Assembly (NCBI RefSeq): GCF_024539815.1
Contig: NZ_JAHHIU010000094.1
Location: forward strand, 1-44,302
Reading direction: 5' to 3'
Length of the DNA: 44,302 bases
Origin: Streptomyces hayashii
GTDB taxonomy: Bacteria; Actinomycetota; Actinomycetes; Streptomycetales; Streptomycetaceae
In this document: positions 1 to 8,871 of the stretch, in pieces
How the letters are laid out: the number at the start of each line of letters is the position of its first letter
How positions within the stretch are numbered: position 1 is the stretch's first letter
The notes under the pieces: model-generated
What the model saw: the letters and a program-made list of their open reading frames with translations, nothing else
Told to the model about the DNA's origin: nothing
The model's database searches: none
Made by a program: the position numbers and the translations under genes

Positions 1-36
1 CGAGGGCCCTGCCGGAAGTCTCCGGCAGGGCCCTCG
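1..36 (-). terminator. Intrinsic-type hairpin downstream of pknB
   Basis: A perfect 16-bp inverted repeat with a 4-nt loop (AGTC) lies 24 bases past the pknB stop codon. It has no T-tract, as is common for Streptomyces terminators. It probably ends the pknB transcript and may also stop transcripts arriving from the other side. Confidence 0.85.
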
Positions 37-59
37 TCCGTTTCGTCACCGCGGAGCGG

Positions 60-2033
60 TCAGCCGCCGCCTCCGCCGAAGAAGCCGCCGCCGTTGTTGC
101 CGCCGTTGCCGCCGTTCTTGATGGCGATCAGGTTGACCGTCTGTCCCCTGTTGACCGTGCTGCCGGGAGCCGGGTCCGAGCTGATGACCTGGGCGTCGTC
201 GTCCGAGGAGCCGGCGATGTTGCCGACGTTCAGGCCGGCGTCCTGCAGTGCCTTCTTGGCGTCCTTCACGGACATGCCCTGGAGGTTGCCCGGGACCTGC
301 ACCTGCTGGGGCTGGGCGCTCTTGCCGATCTGGATCTGGACCGTGGAGCCCTTGTCGGCCTGGGAGCCGATGGCGGGGACGGTCTGGACGACCTTGCCGA
401 CCTGGTTCTGGTCCTGGGTGTCGACCTCGACGCAGTTGCCCTTGAGGTCGTTCTGCTCCATCTGGGCCTTGGCGTCGTCGCAGCTCTTGTTCGAGACGTC
501 GGGGACGGTCGCCTTCTGCTCGGCCTTGGCGACCTCAAGGGTCACCGTCGAGCCCTTCTCCAGTTCCTTGCCCGGATCGGGGTTCTGGCTGAGGACCGTG
601 CCCGGATCCTGGGATGACTCCGTCTGCTTGGTGTCGACCTCGAAGCCCTTGTCCTGCAGCTGCTTCGTAGCGGTGTCGACGTCCTTGTCGATCACGTTGG
701 GGACGACCACCTTCGGCGCCCCCGTCGACACGACGAGGTTGATGGTGTCGCCCTTGTTGACGTCCTTGCCGGCCGCCGGGTCCTGCGAGCAGATGTTGCC
801 CTTGGCGGCGTTGTCACAGGGCTTCTGCGTGAACACCGGCTTCAGCTCGGCGTTCTTGGCCATCGAAGTGGCCTCGACCTGTGTCTTGTTCACGAAGTTC
901 GGGGCCGGGAAGGGCTTGTCGGCGGCGCCGTCGCCGGTGAACACCCACTTGCCGATCAGGACCGCGCCGACGAGCACCAGGACCGCGGCGAGGACCAGCA
1001 GGATCGTCGAGGTGTTGGACTTCTTCTGGCGGCGCCGGTCGGGGCGGTCGTCGTAGCCGTAGCCGCCGTCGTCCGGGTTCATGGGCGGCAGCATCGACGT
1101 GGCGCCGGCGTCGGCGCGCATGGCGGTGGTCGCCTGGTCGTCGCCGTAGCCGCCGTAGCCGACCGAGCCCATCGCCGCCGTCGCCGCGACGGGCTGGCCG
1201 TCGAGGCAGGCCTCGATGTCCAGGCGCATCTCGTCGGCGGACTGGTAGCGGTAGTTCGGGTCCTTGACCAGCGCCTTGAGGACGATGGCGTCCATCTCGG
1301 GGGTGATCTCGGGGTCGAAGACGCTCGGCGGCTGCGGTTCCTCGCGCACGTGCTGGTAGGCCACGGCGACCGGGGAGTCGCCGACGAAGGGCGGCCGGAC
1401 CGTGAGCAGCTCGTAGAGCAGGCAGCCGGTCGAGTACAGGTCGGAGCGCGCGTCGACCTGCTCGCCCTTGGCCTGCTCGGGCGAGAGGTACTGGGCGGTG
1501 CCGATGACCGCGGACGTCTGCGTCATGGTCATGCCGGAGTCGCCCATGGCGCGGGCGATGCCGAAGTCCATGACCTTGACCTGGCCGTTGCGCGTCAGCA
1601 TGACGTTCGCGGGCTTGATGTCGCGGTGGACGATGCCGGCTCTGTGCGAGTACTCCAGGGCCTGGAGGATGCCGATGGTCATCTCCAGCGTCCGCTCCGG
1701 CAGCAGCTTGCGGCCGGAGTGGAGCAGCTCGCGGAGCGTGGAGCCGTCGACGTACTCCATGACGATGTACGGGATCGAGACCCCGTCGATGTAGTCCTCG
1801 CCCGTGTCGTAGACCGCGACGATCGCGGGGTGGTTGAGCGAGGCGGCAGACTGGGCCTCCCGGCGGAACCGGGCCTGGAAGGAAGGGTCGCGCGCGAGGT
1901 CCGCGCGCAGCGTCTTCACCGCCACGGTGCGGCCGAGACGGGTGTCATGCGCGAGGTAGACCTCCGCCATGCCACCACGACCGAGCACGTGGCCCAGCTC
2001 GTACCGGCCGCCGAGGCGACGCGGCTCTTCCAT
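60..2033 (-). CDS. pknB: Membrane Ser/Thr protein kinase with four PASTA repeats (PknB/StkP type)
   Basis: A 657-residue receptor kinase that phosphorylates cell-wall and division proteins in response to muropeptides or lipid II. The kinase domain (about 11-275) shows the Gly-rich loop, catalytic Lys40 (VAVK), HRDIKPANVM (136-145), DFG (156-158) and an activation loop with several Thr/Ser (GMTMTQTSAVIGTAQYLSPE). One membrane segment lies at about 342-365. Four extracellular PASTA repeats follow (about 374-440, 441-506, 507-577, 578-642), then a Gly/Asn-rich tail. It is the last gene of the fhaA-fhaB-pstP-rodA-pbpA-pknB series, but 169 bases of hairpin-rich DNA separate it from pbpA, so it may be expressed partly on its own. 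The start ATG begins MEEPRRLGGRYEL, directly before the kinase fold. Confidence 0.95.
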   Translation of the reverse strand: MEEPRRLGGRYELGHVLGRGGMAEVYLAHDTRLGRTVAVKTLRADLARDPSFQARFRREAQSAASLNHPAIVAVYDTGEDYIDGVSIPYIVMEYVDGSTLRELLHSGRKLLPERTLEMTIGILQALEYSHRAGIVHRDIKPANVMLTRNGQVKVMDFGIARAMGDSGMTMTQTSAVIGTAQYLSPEQAKGEQVDARSDLYSTGCLLYELLTVRPPFVGDSPVAVAYQHVREEPQPPSVFDPEITPEMDAIVLKALVKDPNYRYQSADEMRLDIEACLDGQPVAATAAMGSVGYGGYGDDQATTAMRADAGATSMLPPMNPDDGGYGYDDRPDRRRQKKSNTSTILLVLAAVLVLVGAVLIGKWVFTGDGAADKPFPAPNFVNKTQVEATSMAKNAELKPVFTQKPCDNAAKGNICSQDPAAGKDVNKGDTINLVVSTGAPKVVVPNVIDKDVDTATKQLQDKGFEVDTKQTESSQDPGTVLSQNPDPGKELEKGSTVTLEVAKAEQKATVPDVSNKSCDDAKAQMEQNDLKGNCVEVDTQDQNQVGKVVQTVPAIGSQADKGSTVQIQIGKSAQPQQVQVPGNLQGMSVKDAKKALQDAGLNVGNIAGSSDDDAQVISSDPAPGSTVNRGQTVNLIAIKNGGNGGNNGGGFFGGGGG

Positions 2034-2061
2034 AGCTACCTACCAGCCCTCTCCGTCGGTC

Positions 2062-2119
2062 CCGACCGGCACACGTGTGCGGTCGGAGGCTGCCGTCCGG
2101 GCTTACCGTACCCGGACGG
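2062..2119. promoter_or_regulatory. Two hairpins between pbpA and pknB
   Basis: The 169-base gap holds a perfect 9-bp inverted repeat with a 9-nt loop at 2093-2119. It also holds a second, imperfect stem centred on the 12-bp palindrome GCACACGTGTGC (about 2070-2081), flanked by CGACCG and GGTCGG. On the minus strand both lie after the pbpA stop and before the pknB start. They could act as an attenuator or partial terminator that lowers pknB relative to pbpA. The function is inferred. Confidence 0.5.
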
Positions 2120-2202
2120 AGCTGTGTGACCTGGCCAAGCCCGTCACCCGATACAGGACCGGTATCGCAACGTGCACCGATGTGCAGGTGACGTGATCGG
2201 GG

Positions 2203-3672
2203 TCACTTCTTGCTGCCGATGACTGCCTTCATCACGTCCCTCGCGATGGGGCCGGCGAGACCGCCGCCGGTGATGTCCCCGCGGTCGGCCGCTCCGTCCT
2301 CGACGACGACGGCGACGGCCACCGGCGCGCTGCCGTCGGACAGCTTGGCGTACGAGATGAACCAGGCGTACGGCTTCTCGCTGTTGTTGAGGCCGTGCTG
2401 GGCGGTGCCGGTCTTGCCGCCGATCTTGGCGCCGTCGATCTTGGCCTTGCCGCCGGTGCCCTGCGGGTCGTTGACGACCGTCTCCATCATTTCCTGGAGG
2501 GCCTGCGCGGTCTTGGAGGAGACGGCCTGGGACAGCTGCTGGGGCTGGGTCGTCTCCAGGGTGTCCAGGTTGGGGGCCTTGAGCTGGTCGACCATGTACG
2601 GCTTCATCAGCTTGCCGTCGTTGGCGACCGCCGAGGCGACCATGGCCATCTGGAGGGGGGTGGCGCGGTTGGAGCCCTGGCCGATGCCGTCCAGCGAGTT
2701 CTGCGGCCGGTTGTCCTCGGGGAAGATGGATTCGGCGGCGCGCACCGGGGTGTCCAGCTCGGCCTCGTTGAAGCCGAACTTCTCCGCCTGCTGGATCATC
2801 TTCGCGTTGCCGACGTTGTCGGCCATCTTCGCGAAGACGGTGTTGCAGGACACCATGAGCGCGTAGCGCAGGGTGGCGTTCTCGCAGGCGCCGTGCTCGT
2901 TGGTGAGCTTGCTGGTGGACTGCGGCAGCGGGAACGGGTCCGGGGTGTCGGTCTTCGTGTCGACGCCGGGGACCTCGCCGTTCTCCAGCGCTGCGGCGGC
3001 GGTGACGACCTTGAAGGTGGAGCCCGGGGGGTAGGTCTCGCGCAGCGCGCGGTTGAGCATCGGGTCGTCGGGGTCGTTCTTCTTCTGGACCTTCTTCCAC
3101 GCCTCGGCGTCCGTGTCGGAGGACCCGGCGAACTTGGAGGGGTCGTACGACGGGGTGGAGACGAGGGCCAGGATCTTGCCGGTGGAGGGTTCGATCGCGG
3201 CGACGGCGCCCTTCTTGTCGCCGAGGCCCTGGTAGGCGGCCTTCTGCGCGGCGGGGTTGAGGGTGGTGATGACGCTGCCGCCCTCCTTCTCCTTGCCCGT
3301 GATCATGTCCAGGGTGTTGCGGAAGAAGAGGCGGTCGTCGTTGCCGCTGAGGATGCCGTCCTCCAGCTTCTCCAGCTGGGTGGCGCCGAAGGCCTGTGAG
3401 GAGTAGCCGGTGACCGGGGCCCACATCGCGCCGTTGGACCAGGTGCGCTTGTACTTGTAGTCGCCGCTGGTCTCCACCGAACCGGTGATGGCCTTGCCGT
3501 CGACGATGATGTTGCCGCGCGGGGTGGAGTAGCGCGTGATGTTGACGCGGCGGTTCTTGGTGTCGCTGGCGAGGCTGTCGGCCTTGACGTACTGCAGGTA
3601 GTTGTCGCGCAGCAGCAGGGTCAGGACCAGGAGGCCGCAGAAGATCGCGATCCGGCGCAGGGGTTTGTTCAT
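2203..3672 (-). CDS. pbpA: Penicillin-binding protein 2-type transpeptidase (PbpA)
   Basis: A 489-residue class B penicillin-binding protein that cross-links peptidoglycan outside the membrane. It has an N-terminal membrane anchor (about 7-29), a short dimerisation region, and a transpeptidase domain with all three active-site motifs: SxxK (STFK, 218-221), SxN (SCN, 275-277) and KTG (420-422). The ATG overlaps the rodA stop codon by four bases (ATGA), so the two are translationally coupled. RodA (SEDS glycosyltransferase) and a class B PBP normally act as one complex, and the gene order supports that pairing here. A homologous PbpA is a PknB substrate in mycobacteria, which fits the presence of kinase and phosphatase genes in the same cluster. 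Confidence 0.95.
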   Translation of the reverse strand: MNKPLRRIAIFCGLLVLTLLLRDNYLQYVKADSLASDTKNRRVNITRYSTPRGNIIVDGKAITGSVETSGDYKYKRTWSNGAMWAPVTGYSSQAFGATQLEKLEDGILSGNDDRLFFRNTLDMITGKEKEGGSVITTLNPAAQKAAYQGLGDKKGAVAAIEPSTGKILALVSTPSYDPSKFAGSSDTDAEAWKKVQKKNDPDDPMLNRALRETYPPGSTFKVVTAAAALENGEVPGVDTKTDTPDPFPLPQSTSKLTNEHGACENATLRYALMVSCNTVFAKMADNVGNAKMIQQAEKFGFNEAELDTPVRAAESIFPEDNRPQNSLDGIGQGSNRATPLQMAMVASAVANDGKLMKPYMVDQLKAPNLDTLETTQPQQLSQAVSSKTAQALQEMMETVVNDPQGTGGKAKIDGAKIGGKTGTAQHGLNNSEKPYAWFISYAKLSDGSAPVAVAVVVEDGAADRGDITGGGLAGPIARDVMKAVIGSKK

Positions 3673-5108
3673 GACGGGCGGACCACCTGGGTCATCTCGG
3701 CGTCGGGGTTGGAGGCGGGTGCGGGCGCCGGGCGGCGCGCGGTGTCGCTGATTCTGATCAGGATGCCGATCAGGGCCCAGTTGGCGATGACGGAGGAACC
3801 GCCGTACGCGAGGAAGGGCATCGTCATACCGGTGAGCGGGATGAGGCCCATCACACCGCCTGCGACGACGAAGACCTGGAGGGCGAAGGCGCCGGAGAGG
3901 CCGATGGCCAGCAGCTTGCCGAAGGGGTCGCGGGCGGCCAGGGCGGTGCGCACACCGCGTTCGGCGATCAGGCCGTACAGCAGCAGGAGCGCCATGATGC
4001 CGGCGAGGCCGAGTTCCTCGCCGAAGGTGGCGAGGATGAAGTCGGAGTTGGCGGCGAACTTGATCAGTTCGGAGTGGCCCTGGCCCCAGCCGGTGCCCAG
4101 CGTGCCGCCGGAGCCGAAGGCCCAGAGTGCCTGCATGGCCTGTTCGGAGTGGCCGCCGACGCCCGCCTGGGAGAGCTTGTACTCCTTCATCGGGTCGAGC
4201 CAGGCCTGCACACGCTGCTGGACGTGGCTTTCGAACTGGGCCACGCCGACCGCGCCGACGGCGGACATGAGCAGACCGAAGACGATCCAGCTGGTCCGCT
4301 CGGTGGCGACGTACAGCATGATCACGAACATGCCGAAGAACAGCAGCGAGGTGCCGAGGTCGGTTTCGAAGACCAGGATCAGGATCGAGATGAACCAGAC
4401 GACGATGATCGGGCCGAGGTCGCGGCCGCGCGGCAGGTACAGGCCGAGGACGCGGCGGCTGGCGAGGGCGAGCGCGTCGCGCTTCACCATCAGGTAGCCG
4501 GCGAAGAAGATGGCCAGGACGATCTTGGCGAACTCACCGGGCTGGATGGAGAAACCGGCCACCGAGATCCAGATCTTGGCGCCGTAGATGTTCTGCCCGA
4601 GGCCGGGGACGAGGGGCAGCAGCAGCAGGAAGATCGCGCCGACCATGGAGATGTAGGTGTAGCGCTGAAGGACGCGGTGGTCCTTGAGGAAGATCAGCAC
4701 GACGATGAACAGCGCGATGCCCAGGGCGGTGTACAGCAGCTGGCGTGGCGCGGCGGTGCCGGCCTGGTGGGCCTGCTGGAGGTACTTCGACTGGTCGAGC
4801 CGCCAGATCGCGACGAGTCCGAGCCCGTTCAGCAGGGTGGCGACCGGCAGCAGCAGCGGGTCGGCGTAGGGCGCGAACTTGCGGACGACGAGGTGCGCCA
4901 CGCCGGCCAGCAGTCCGAGGCCGAGCCCGTAGCTCAGGAGGCCGGACGGCACCTGCTCGTTGATGGCCAGACCCACGTTGGCGTAGGCGAAGACCGGGAT
5001 CACGACGGCGAACACGAGCAGCGCGAGCTCGGTGTTGCGCCGGCTCGGGGTGCCGATCGAGCCGATCGTGGACGTGTGGTGCGTCGGCGAGTTGGTAGTA
5101 CTGCTCAT
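3669..5108 (-). CDS. rodA: SEDS-family peptidoglycan glycosyltransferase (FtsW/RodA/SpoVE)
   Basis: A 479-residue polytopic membrane protein with about ten to twelve hydrophobic segments. SEDS proteins polymerise lipid II into glycan strands. The family signature is clear near the C-terminus: NSDFILATFGEELGLAG, then GMTMPFLAYGGSSVIANW. The first about 28 residues are a hydrophilic Ser/Thr-rich cytoplasmic tail. It lies 27 bases after pstP and overlaps pbpA by four bases. The partner PBP directly downstream argues for a dedicated elongation-type pair rather than the FtsW of the dcw cluster, but RodA, FtsW and SpoVE cannot be separated by sequence alone. Confidence 0.93.
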   Translation of the reverse strand: MSSTTNSPTHHTSTIGSIGTPSRRNTELALLVFAVVIPVFAYANVGLAINEQVPSGLLSYGLGLGLLAGVAHLVVRKFAPYADPLLLPVATLLNGLGLVAIWRLDQSKYLQQAHQAGTAAPRQLLYTALGIALFIVVLIFLKDHRVLQRYTYISMVGAIFLLLLPLVPGLGQNIYGAKIWISVAGFSIQPGEFAKIVLAIFFAGYLMVKRDALALASRRVLGLYLPRGRDLGPIIVVWFISILILVFETDLGTSLLFFGMFVIMLYVATERTSWIVFGLLMSAVGAVGVAQFESHVQQRVQAWLDPMKEYKLSQAGVGGHSEQAMQALWAFGSGGTLGTGWGQGHSELIKFAANSDFILATFGEELGLAGIMALLLLYGLIAERGVRTALAARDPFGKLLAIGLSGAFALQVFVVAGGVMGLIPLTGMTMPFLAYGGSSVIANWALIGILIRISDTARRPAPAPASNPDAEMTQVVRPS

Positions 5109-5135
5109 CGTGTGACGGGGCCTCTCACGGCTTGC

Positions 5136-6707
5136 CTACTGCTCACCGCACCGCGAGACGACCTTCTGCTCCTCCTCCGACAGGCTCGGGCCGGGGGTGG
5201 GAGTGGGGGTCGCGGGTGCGGTCGGGGACGCGGTTGCCGAGGGGCTCGGCGATGCCTTGGACGTGAGGGAGACGGGGGTGGTTCCCGTGGTGGCGCCCGC
5301 CTGGCCCTCACCGGTCTTCGAGCCGGCCTTGGAACCGGTTGTGGAACCGGTTGTGGAACCGGTCTTGGAGCCGGTGGCGCCCGCGGCGGCGGAACCGGCC
5401 TGCTTCTTGCAGGCGGAGGCCTGGACGGCCAGCTCGTCGATCTTCTTCCTGGCGGTGGGCAGGTCGCCCTCGGCGATCGTGGCCTCCACCAGCTTGCGCT
5501 GGTACTCCGGGAGGTACTTGAGTTCGATCTCGGGGTGGTCTTTCTCCACCTTCGACAACGACACCCATGCCAGGTCCTGGCTGATGCCCCGGTACAGCGC
5601 GACGTGCTCGCCCTTGGTGCCGACGTAGTACTGCGTCTGGGTCCAGCGGTAGCCGCCGTACAGTCCGCCGGCGATGACGGCGAGTGCGAGGACGCCGTAG
5701 AAGGATCTCTTCAGCCACCTGCGGCCCTTGCGCGGCTTGACGAAGTCGTCGTCGGTGTAGTCGCCGAAGCCGTCGGTGGGGATGAAGCCGGTGATGTCGC
5801 CGCCGGAGCCGGGCGGGCCGAACTCGCCGCCTCCGCCGTGCCCGTGCTGTCGCCGGCCGAGGCCCGAGGCGCGGCCGGCGGGGGTCTGCATGATGCCGTT
5901 GTCGTGCTGCTGGAGCTGGTTCTCGGCGACGGCGCCGACGACGACCGGGGTGTCGGACAGCTGCCCGGCGAGCGTGTCGCCGGTGTCCAGGTCGAGGACG
6001 TCGGCGACGATCACGGTGATGTTGTCGGGGCCGCCGCCGCGCAGTGCGAGCTGGATCAGCTCCTGCACGGTCTCCTGGGGGCCCTGGTAGCTGGCGAGGG
6101 TGTCTTCGAGCGTCTGGTGGGAGACGACGCCGGAGAGGCCGTCGGAGCAGATCAGGTAGCGGTCGCCGGCCCGGACCTCACGGATCGACAGGTCCGGTTC
6201 GACGTGTTCGCCACTGCCCAACGCCCGCATCAGCAGGGATCGTTGGGGGTGGGTGGTGGCCTCTTCCTCGGTGATGCGGCCCTCGTCGACGAGGCGCTGC
6301 ACCCAGGTGTGGTCCTGGGTGATCTGGGTGAGGACGCCGTCGCGCAGCAGGTACGCGCGGGAGTCGCCGACATGCACGAGGCCGAGGCGCTGGCCCGTCC
6401 ACAGCAGGGCGGTCAGGGTCGTCCCCATGCCTTCGAGCTGGGGGTCCTCCTCGACCAGGGCGCGCAGCTGGTCGTTGGCGCGCTGGACGGCCGTGCCGAG
6501 CGAGGTGAGGAGGTCGGAGCCGGGGACGTCGTCGTCGAGGGCGACGATGGTGGAGATGGCCTCGGAGGAGGCGACCTCGCCGGCGGCGGCGCCGCCCATG
6601 CCGTCGGCGATGGCGAGCAGGCGCGGACCGGCGTAACCGGAGTCCTCGTTGCCCTCCCGGATCATGCCCTTGTGCGATCCGGCGGCGAAGCGCAGTGACA
6701 GACTCAT
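5136..6707 (-). CDS. pstP: PP2C-family Ser/Thr protein phosphatase (PstP)
   Basis: A 523-residue membrane phosphatase that opposes PknB. The PP2C domain (about 1-235) has the metal-binding motifs DGMGG, GDSRAYL, SDGLSGV and GGGPDNITV. A linker, a single membrane segment near residues 320-345 and an outer domain follow. The C-terminus is an unusual Gly/Ser/Thr/Lys repeat (GSTTGSTTGSKAGSK), encoded by near-perfect 12-bp DNA repeats around 5325-5375. I chose the ATG at 6707 because GAGGTG lies just upstream and the PP2C fold starts at once (MSLSLRFAAGSHKG). In-frame GTG codons at 6764 and 6755 also have a GGAGG nearby, so a start 16-19 codons longer is possible. Confidence 0.93.
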   Translation of the reverse strand: MSLSLRFAAGSHKGMIREGNEDSGYAGPRLLAIADGMGGAAAGEVASSEAISTIVALDDDVPGSDLLTSLGTAVQRANDQLRALVEEDPQLEGMGTTLTALLWTGQRLGLVHVGDSRAYLLRDGVLTQITQDHTWVQRLVDEGRITEEEATTHPQRSLLMRALGSGEHVEPDLSIREVRAGDRYLICSDGLSGVVSHQTLEDTLASYQGPQETVQELIQLALRGGGPDNITVIVADVLDLDTGDTLAGQLSDTPVVVGAVAENQLQQHDNGIMQTPAGRASGLGRRQHGHGGGGEFGPPGSGGDITGFIPTDGFGDYTDDDFVKPRKGRRWLKRSFYGVLALAVIAGGLYGGYRWTQTQYYVGTKGEHVALYRGISQDLAWVSLSKVEKDHPEIELKYLPEYQRKLVEATIAEGDLPTARKKIDELAVQASACKKQAGSAAAGATGSKTGSTTGSTTGSKAGSKTGEGQAGATTGTTPVSLTSKASPSPSATASPTAPATPTPTPGPSLSEEEQKVVSRCGEQ

Positions 6708-6847
6708 GCGCACCTCGCCCGTCGGCCCCGGGTACAGCCGGTCGTGTCGAGCCACACTGCCCACCCTCCGGTCGGGAGCACACCGGGGCCCTGGGTGCCG
6801 GCCGCCGCCGCGTGCTCGCTCCGCTCGCGCTCACTCATGATGTAGCA

Positions 6848-7366
6848 CTACTTCCGAAGCTCGATGACGGTCTTGCCGATACGGATCGGCGCACCCAGCG
6901 GGATCGGTGTGGGAGTCGTCAGTCGCGATCGGTCGAGATAGGTGCCGTTGGTGGAGCCCAGGTCCTCGACGATCCACTGGCCGTCGCGGTCCGGGTAGAT
7001 CCTGGCATGGCGGCTGGAGGCGTAGTCGTCGTCCAGCACGATGGTGCTGTCGTGCGCCCGGCCCAGCGTGATGGTCTGGCCTTGGAGTGCGACGGTCGTG
7101 CCGGTGAGGGTGCCCTCGGACACGACCAGCTTCGTCGGTGCGTTGCGGCGCGTGCGGCCGGCGGCGGCCGGCTGCTGGCGCTGCTGCGGGGGCGCCTGCT
7201 GGCGCTGGGCCTGTTGCTGTGCCCGTCCCGCCTCCCGGCGCGAACCGCGCTGGGTGACACGCGTACCGAAGAGGTCGCTGCGGATGACCTGCACGGCCAC
7301 GATCACGAACAGCCACAGTACGGCCAGGAAACCCAGCCGCATGACCGTGAGGGTCAGCTCTGACAT
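6848..7366 (-). CDS. fhaB: Membrane-anchored FHA-domain protein (FhaB/FipA type)
   Basis: A 172-residue protein with an N-terminal membrane segment (about 5-30), a Gln/Arg/Ala-rich linker, and a C-terminal FHA domain (about 80-170). The FHA core motifs are GRAHDSTIVLDD, SSRHARI and DLGSTNGTYLD, which bind phosphothreonine peptides. In actinobacteria this protein sits next to FhaA and PstP and links PknB signalling to cell-wall synthesis and division. It starts 10 bases after fhaA ends and precedes pstP by about 140 bases, so it is probably cotranscribed with fhaA. Confidence 0.93.
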   Translation of the reverse strand: MSELTLTVMRLGFLAVLWLFVIVAVQVIRSDLFGTRVTQRGSRREAGRAQQQAQRQQAPPQQRQQPAAAGRTRRNAPTKLVVSEGTLTGTTVALQGQTITLGRAHDSTIVLDDDYASSRHARIYPDRDGQWIVEDLGSTNGTYLDRSRLTTPTPIPLGAPIRIGKTVIELRK

Positions 7367-7376
7367 TGCCCCCGCT

Positions 7377-8231
7377 TCACCCTTCGGCTTGCCGGTAAAT
7401 GATGGTGGTGCTGCCCACGACGATCCGCGAGCCGTCGCGGAGCGTAGCGCGGGTGGTGTGCTGCCCGTCCACCACGATGCCGTTGGTGGAGCCGAGATCC
7501 TGGATCGTCGAGGGCGAACCGGTCCGGATCTCGCAGTGCCGGCGCGAGACGCCGGGGTCGTCGATCCGCACGTCGGCCTCGGTGCTGCGGCCCAGCACGA
7601 GCGTCGCGCGGGAGATCTGGTGGCGGGTGCCGTTGATCTCGATCCAGTGGCGGGTGCGGGACCCGGGCTGCGGAGCGCCGGCCAGTCCCGCGCCGCCGGG
7701 GCGCTGGGCGCCTGCGGCGGGCGGGTAGCCGTAGCCGCCGGGGCGGGCGCCGGGGGCGCCGGGCGGCGGAGCGGACGGCATGGGTGGAGCGGCTGCGCCG
7801 CCCGGTCCGCCGGGGCGCGGTCGGCCGCCGGCGGGCGCGTCGTCGGCCTGGCTGGTGGAGGAGGCGAGCGTGCGGCTGCGCACCCGGTACAGCCCGGTGT
7901 CGAGGTCGTCGGCCTTCTCCAGGTGGACCTTGATCGGTCCCATGAAGGTGTAGCGCTGCTGCTTGGCGTAGTCGCGCACCATGCCGGCGAGCTCGTCGCC
8001 GAGCTGGCCGGAGTAGGGGCTGAGGCGCTCGTAGTCCGGTGTGCTCAGCTCCACGATGAAGTCGTTGGGGACGACCGTGCGGTCGCGGTTCCAGATGGTG
8101 GCGTTGTTGTCGCACTCGCGCTGGAGTGCGCCGGCGATCTCCACGGGCTGGACCTCGGACTTGAAGACCTTGGCGAAGGTGCCGTTGACCAGACCCTCAA
8201 GACGCTGCTCGAATTTCTTCAGGACTCCCAT
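7377..8231 (-). CDS. fhaA: FhaA-type protein: DUF3662 plus FHA domain
   Basis: A 284-residue cytoplasmic protein and the first gene of the cell-wall signalling cluster. Residues 1-115 are the DUF3662 domain that opens FhaA proteins (MGVLKKFEQRLEGLVNGTFA). A Gly/Pro/Ala-rich linker (about 125-190) leads to a C-terminal FHA domain with GRSTEADVRIDD, SRRHCEI and DLGSTNGIVVD. Mycobacterial FhaA binds phosphorylated MviN and affects lipid II supply. That role is inferred here from homology and context. The ATG lies after a strong Shine-Dalgarno sequence (GGAGGTGCCCC on the minus strand). Confidence 0.94.
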   Translation of the reverse strand: MGVLKKFEQRLEGLVNGTFAKVFKSEVQPVEIAGALQRECDNNATIWNRDRTVVPNDFIVELSTPDYERLSPYSGQLGDELAGMVRDYAKQQRYTFMGPIKVHLEKADDLDTGLYRVRSRTLASSTSQADDAPAGGRPRPGGPGGAAAPPMPSAPPPGAPGARPGGYGYPPAAGAQRPGGAGLAGAPQPGSRTRHWIEINGTRHQISRATLVLGRSTEADVRIDDPGVSRRHCEIRTGSPSTIQDLGSTNGIVVDGQHTTRATLRDGSRIVVGSTTIIYRQAEG

Positions 8232-8654
8232 GGGGCACCTCCTCCGTCGTGGCTGTCGTCCCGAGCCGTGCTGCTTACCTGGTACTGCTTACTGATCGTA
8301 TCCACGCGCCGGTGAATCGGCTGGTTCCCCCTGTCGGCCCCGTCGACGGGTGTCGACGTCCTCTCGCTCACCTGCTCCTCGTACTCACTTCTGCCCAGGA
8401 TCGTAGAGGCGGCCGTGGACCAGTGTCCCGCACCTGGCTGTGCTCCTCGTCCGGCTCCTGGGGAGACGGCCGCCATAGGTACGAGGTTGATACGTGAACC
8501 AGTCACCGCCGAGACGTACGGGGCCGCTGACGGGTCCCCACCTGCTCCCTGCCCGCCAGAAAGGGATGTGAACGCACCCTGGACCGCGTGCTAATGTTCT
8601 GCATGTCGGAAGGCGGCAGGCCGAAAAGCCCACAAGCCCGAGGACACACCCAAT
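8232..8654. other. Intergenic region between fhaA and tRNA-Leu
   Basis: These 423 bases hold no convincing gene. They must contain the promoter of the fhaA-pknB cluster (minus strand) and that of the tRNA (plus strand). I see two near-copies of CTGCTTAC-type sequence around 8270-8293 and no strong hairpin. A possible tRNA promoter is listed separately. Confidence 0.6.
8568..8597 (+). promoter_or_regulatory. Possible promoter of tRNA-Leu
   Basis: GTGAAC (8568-8573) and TAATGT (8592-8597), separated by 18 bases, are a fair match to a vegetative sigma-factor promoter. They lie about 60 bases before the tRNA. This rests on sequence match alone. Confidence 0.3.
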
Positions 8655-8741
8655 GCGCGGGTGGCGGAATAGGCAGACGCGCTGGATTCAGGTTCCAGTG
8701 CCCGAAAGGGCGTGGGGGTTCAACTCCCCCCTCGCGCACCA
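8655..8741 (+). tRNA. tRNA-Leu (anticodon CAG)
   Basis: An 87-base class II tRNA with a long variable arm. The acceptor stem pairs GCGCGGG with CTCGCGC (one G-U). The anticodon stem is CTGGA/TCCAG at 8682-8686 and 8694-8698, with loop TTCAGGT, so the anticodon CAG is at 8689-8691. It reads CUG, one of the two main Leu codons in such genomes. The variable arm TGCCCGAAAGGGCG and the T arm GGGGGTTCAACTCCCCC are clear. CCA is encoded at 8739-8741. Confidence 0.97.
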
Positions 8742-8743
8742 GT

Positions 8744-8780
8744 CGAAAGCCCCGTAGGTCCATGACCTACGGGGCTTTCG
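8744..8780 (+). terminator. Terminator of tRNA-Leu
   Basis: A perfect 17-bp inverted repeat with a 3-nt loop (CAT) starts three bases after the tRNA CCA end. The 3' arm ends in GGGGCTTTCG, so it is a strong factor-independent-type hairpin. Confidence 0.9.
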
Positions 8781-8871
8781 CATGCCCTGGAGCGGCCGGG
8801 CGCGAACCGGTGCGGGTTGCTCACCGTGTGTGAGGAACATCTCAGGGTCGTGGCCGGTGAGGGCGCGTGGG

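Noticed and set aside
4074..6698. A very long open frame (874 codons) on the plus strand opposite rodA and pstP
   Set aside because: It is the antisense shadow of high-GC third positions; its translation is Gly/Asp/Val/Arg low complexity with no domain, while the minus-strand genes have full motifs.
8655..8780. Integration site of a mobile element at tRNA-Leu
   Set aside because: There is no integrase, no excisionase and no repeat of the tRNA 3' end in the window; the hairpin is a normal terminator.
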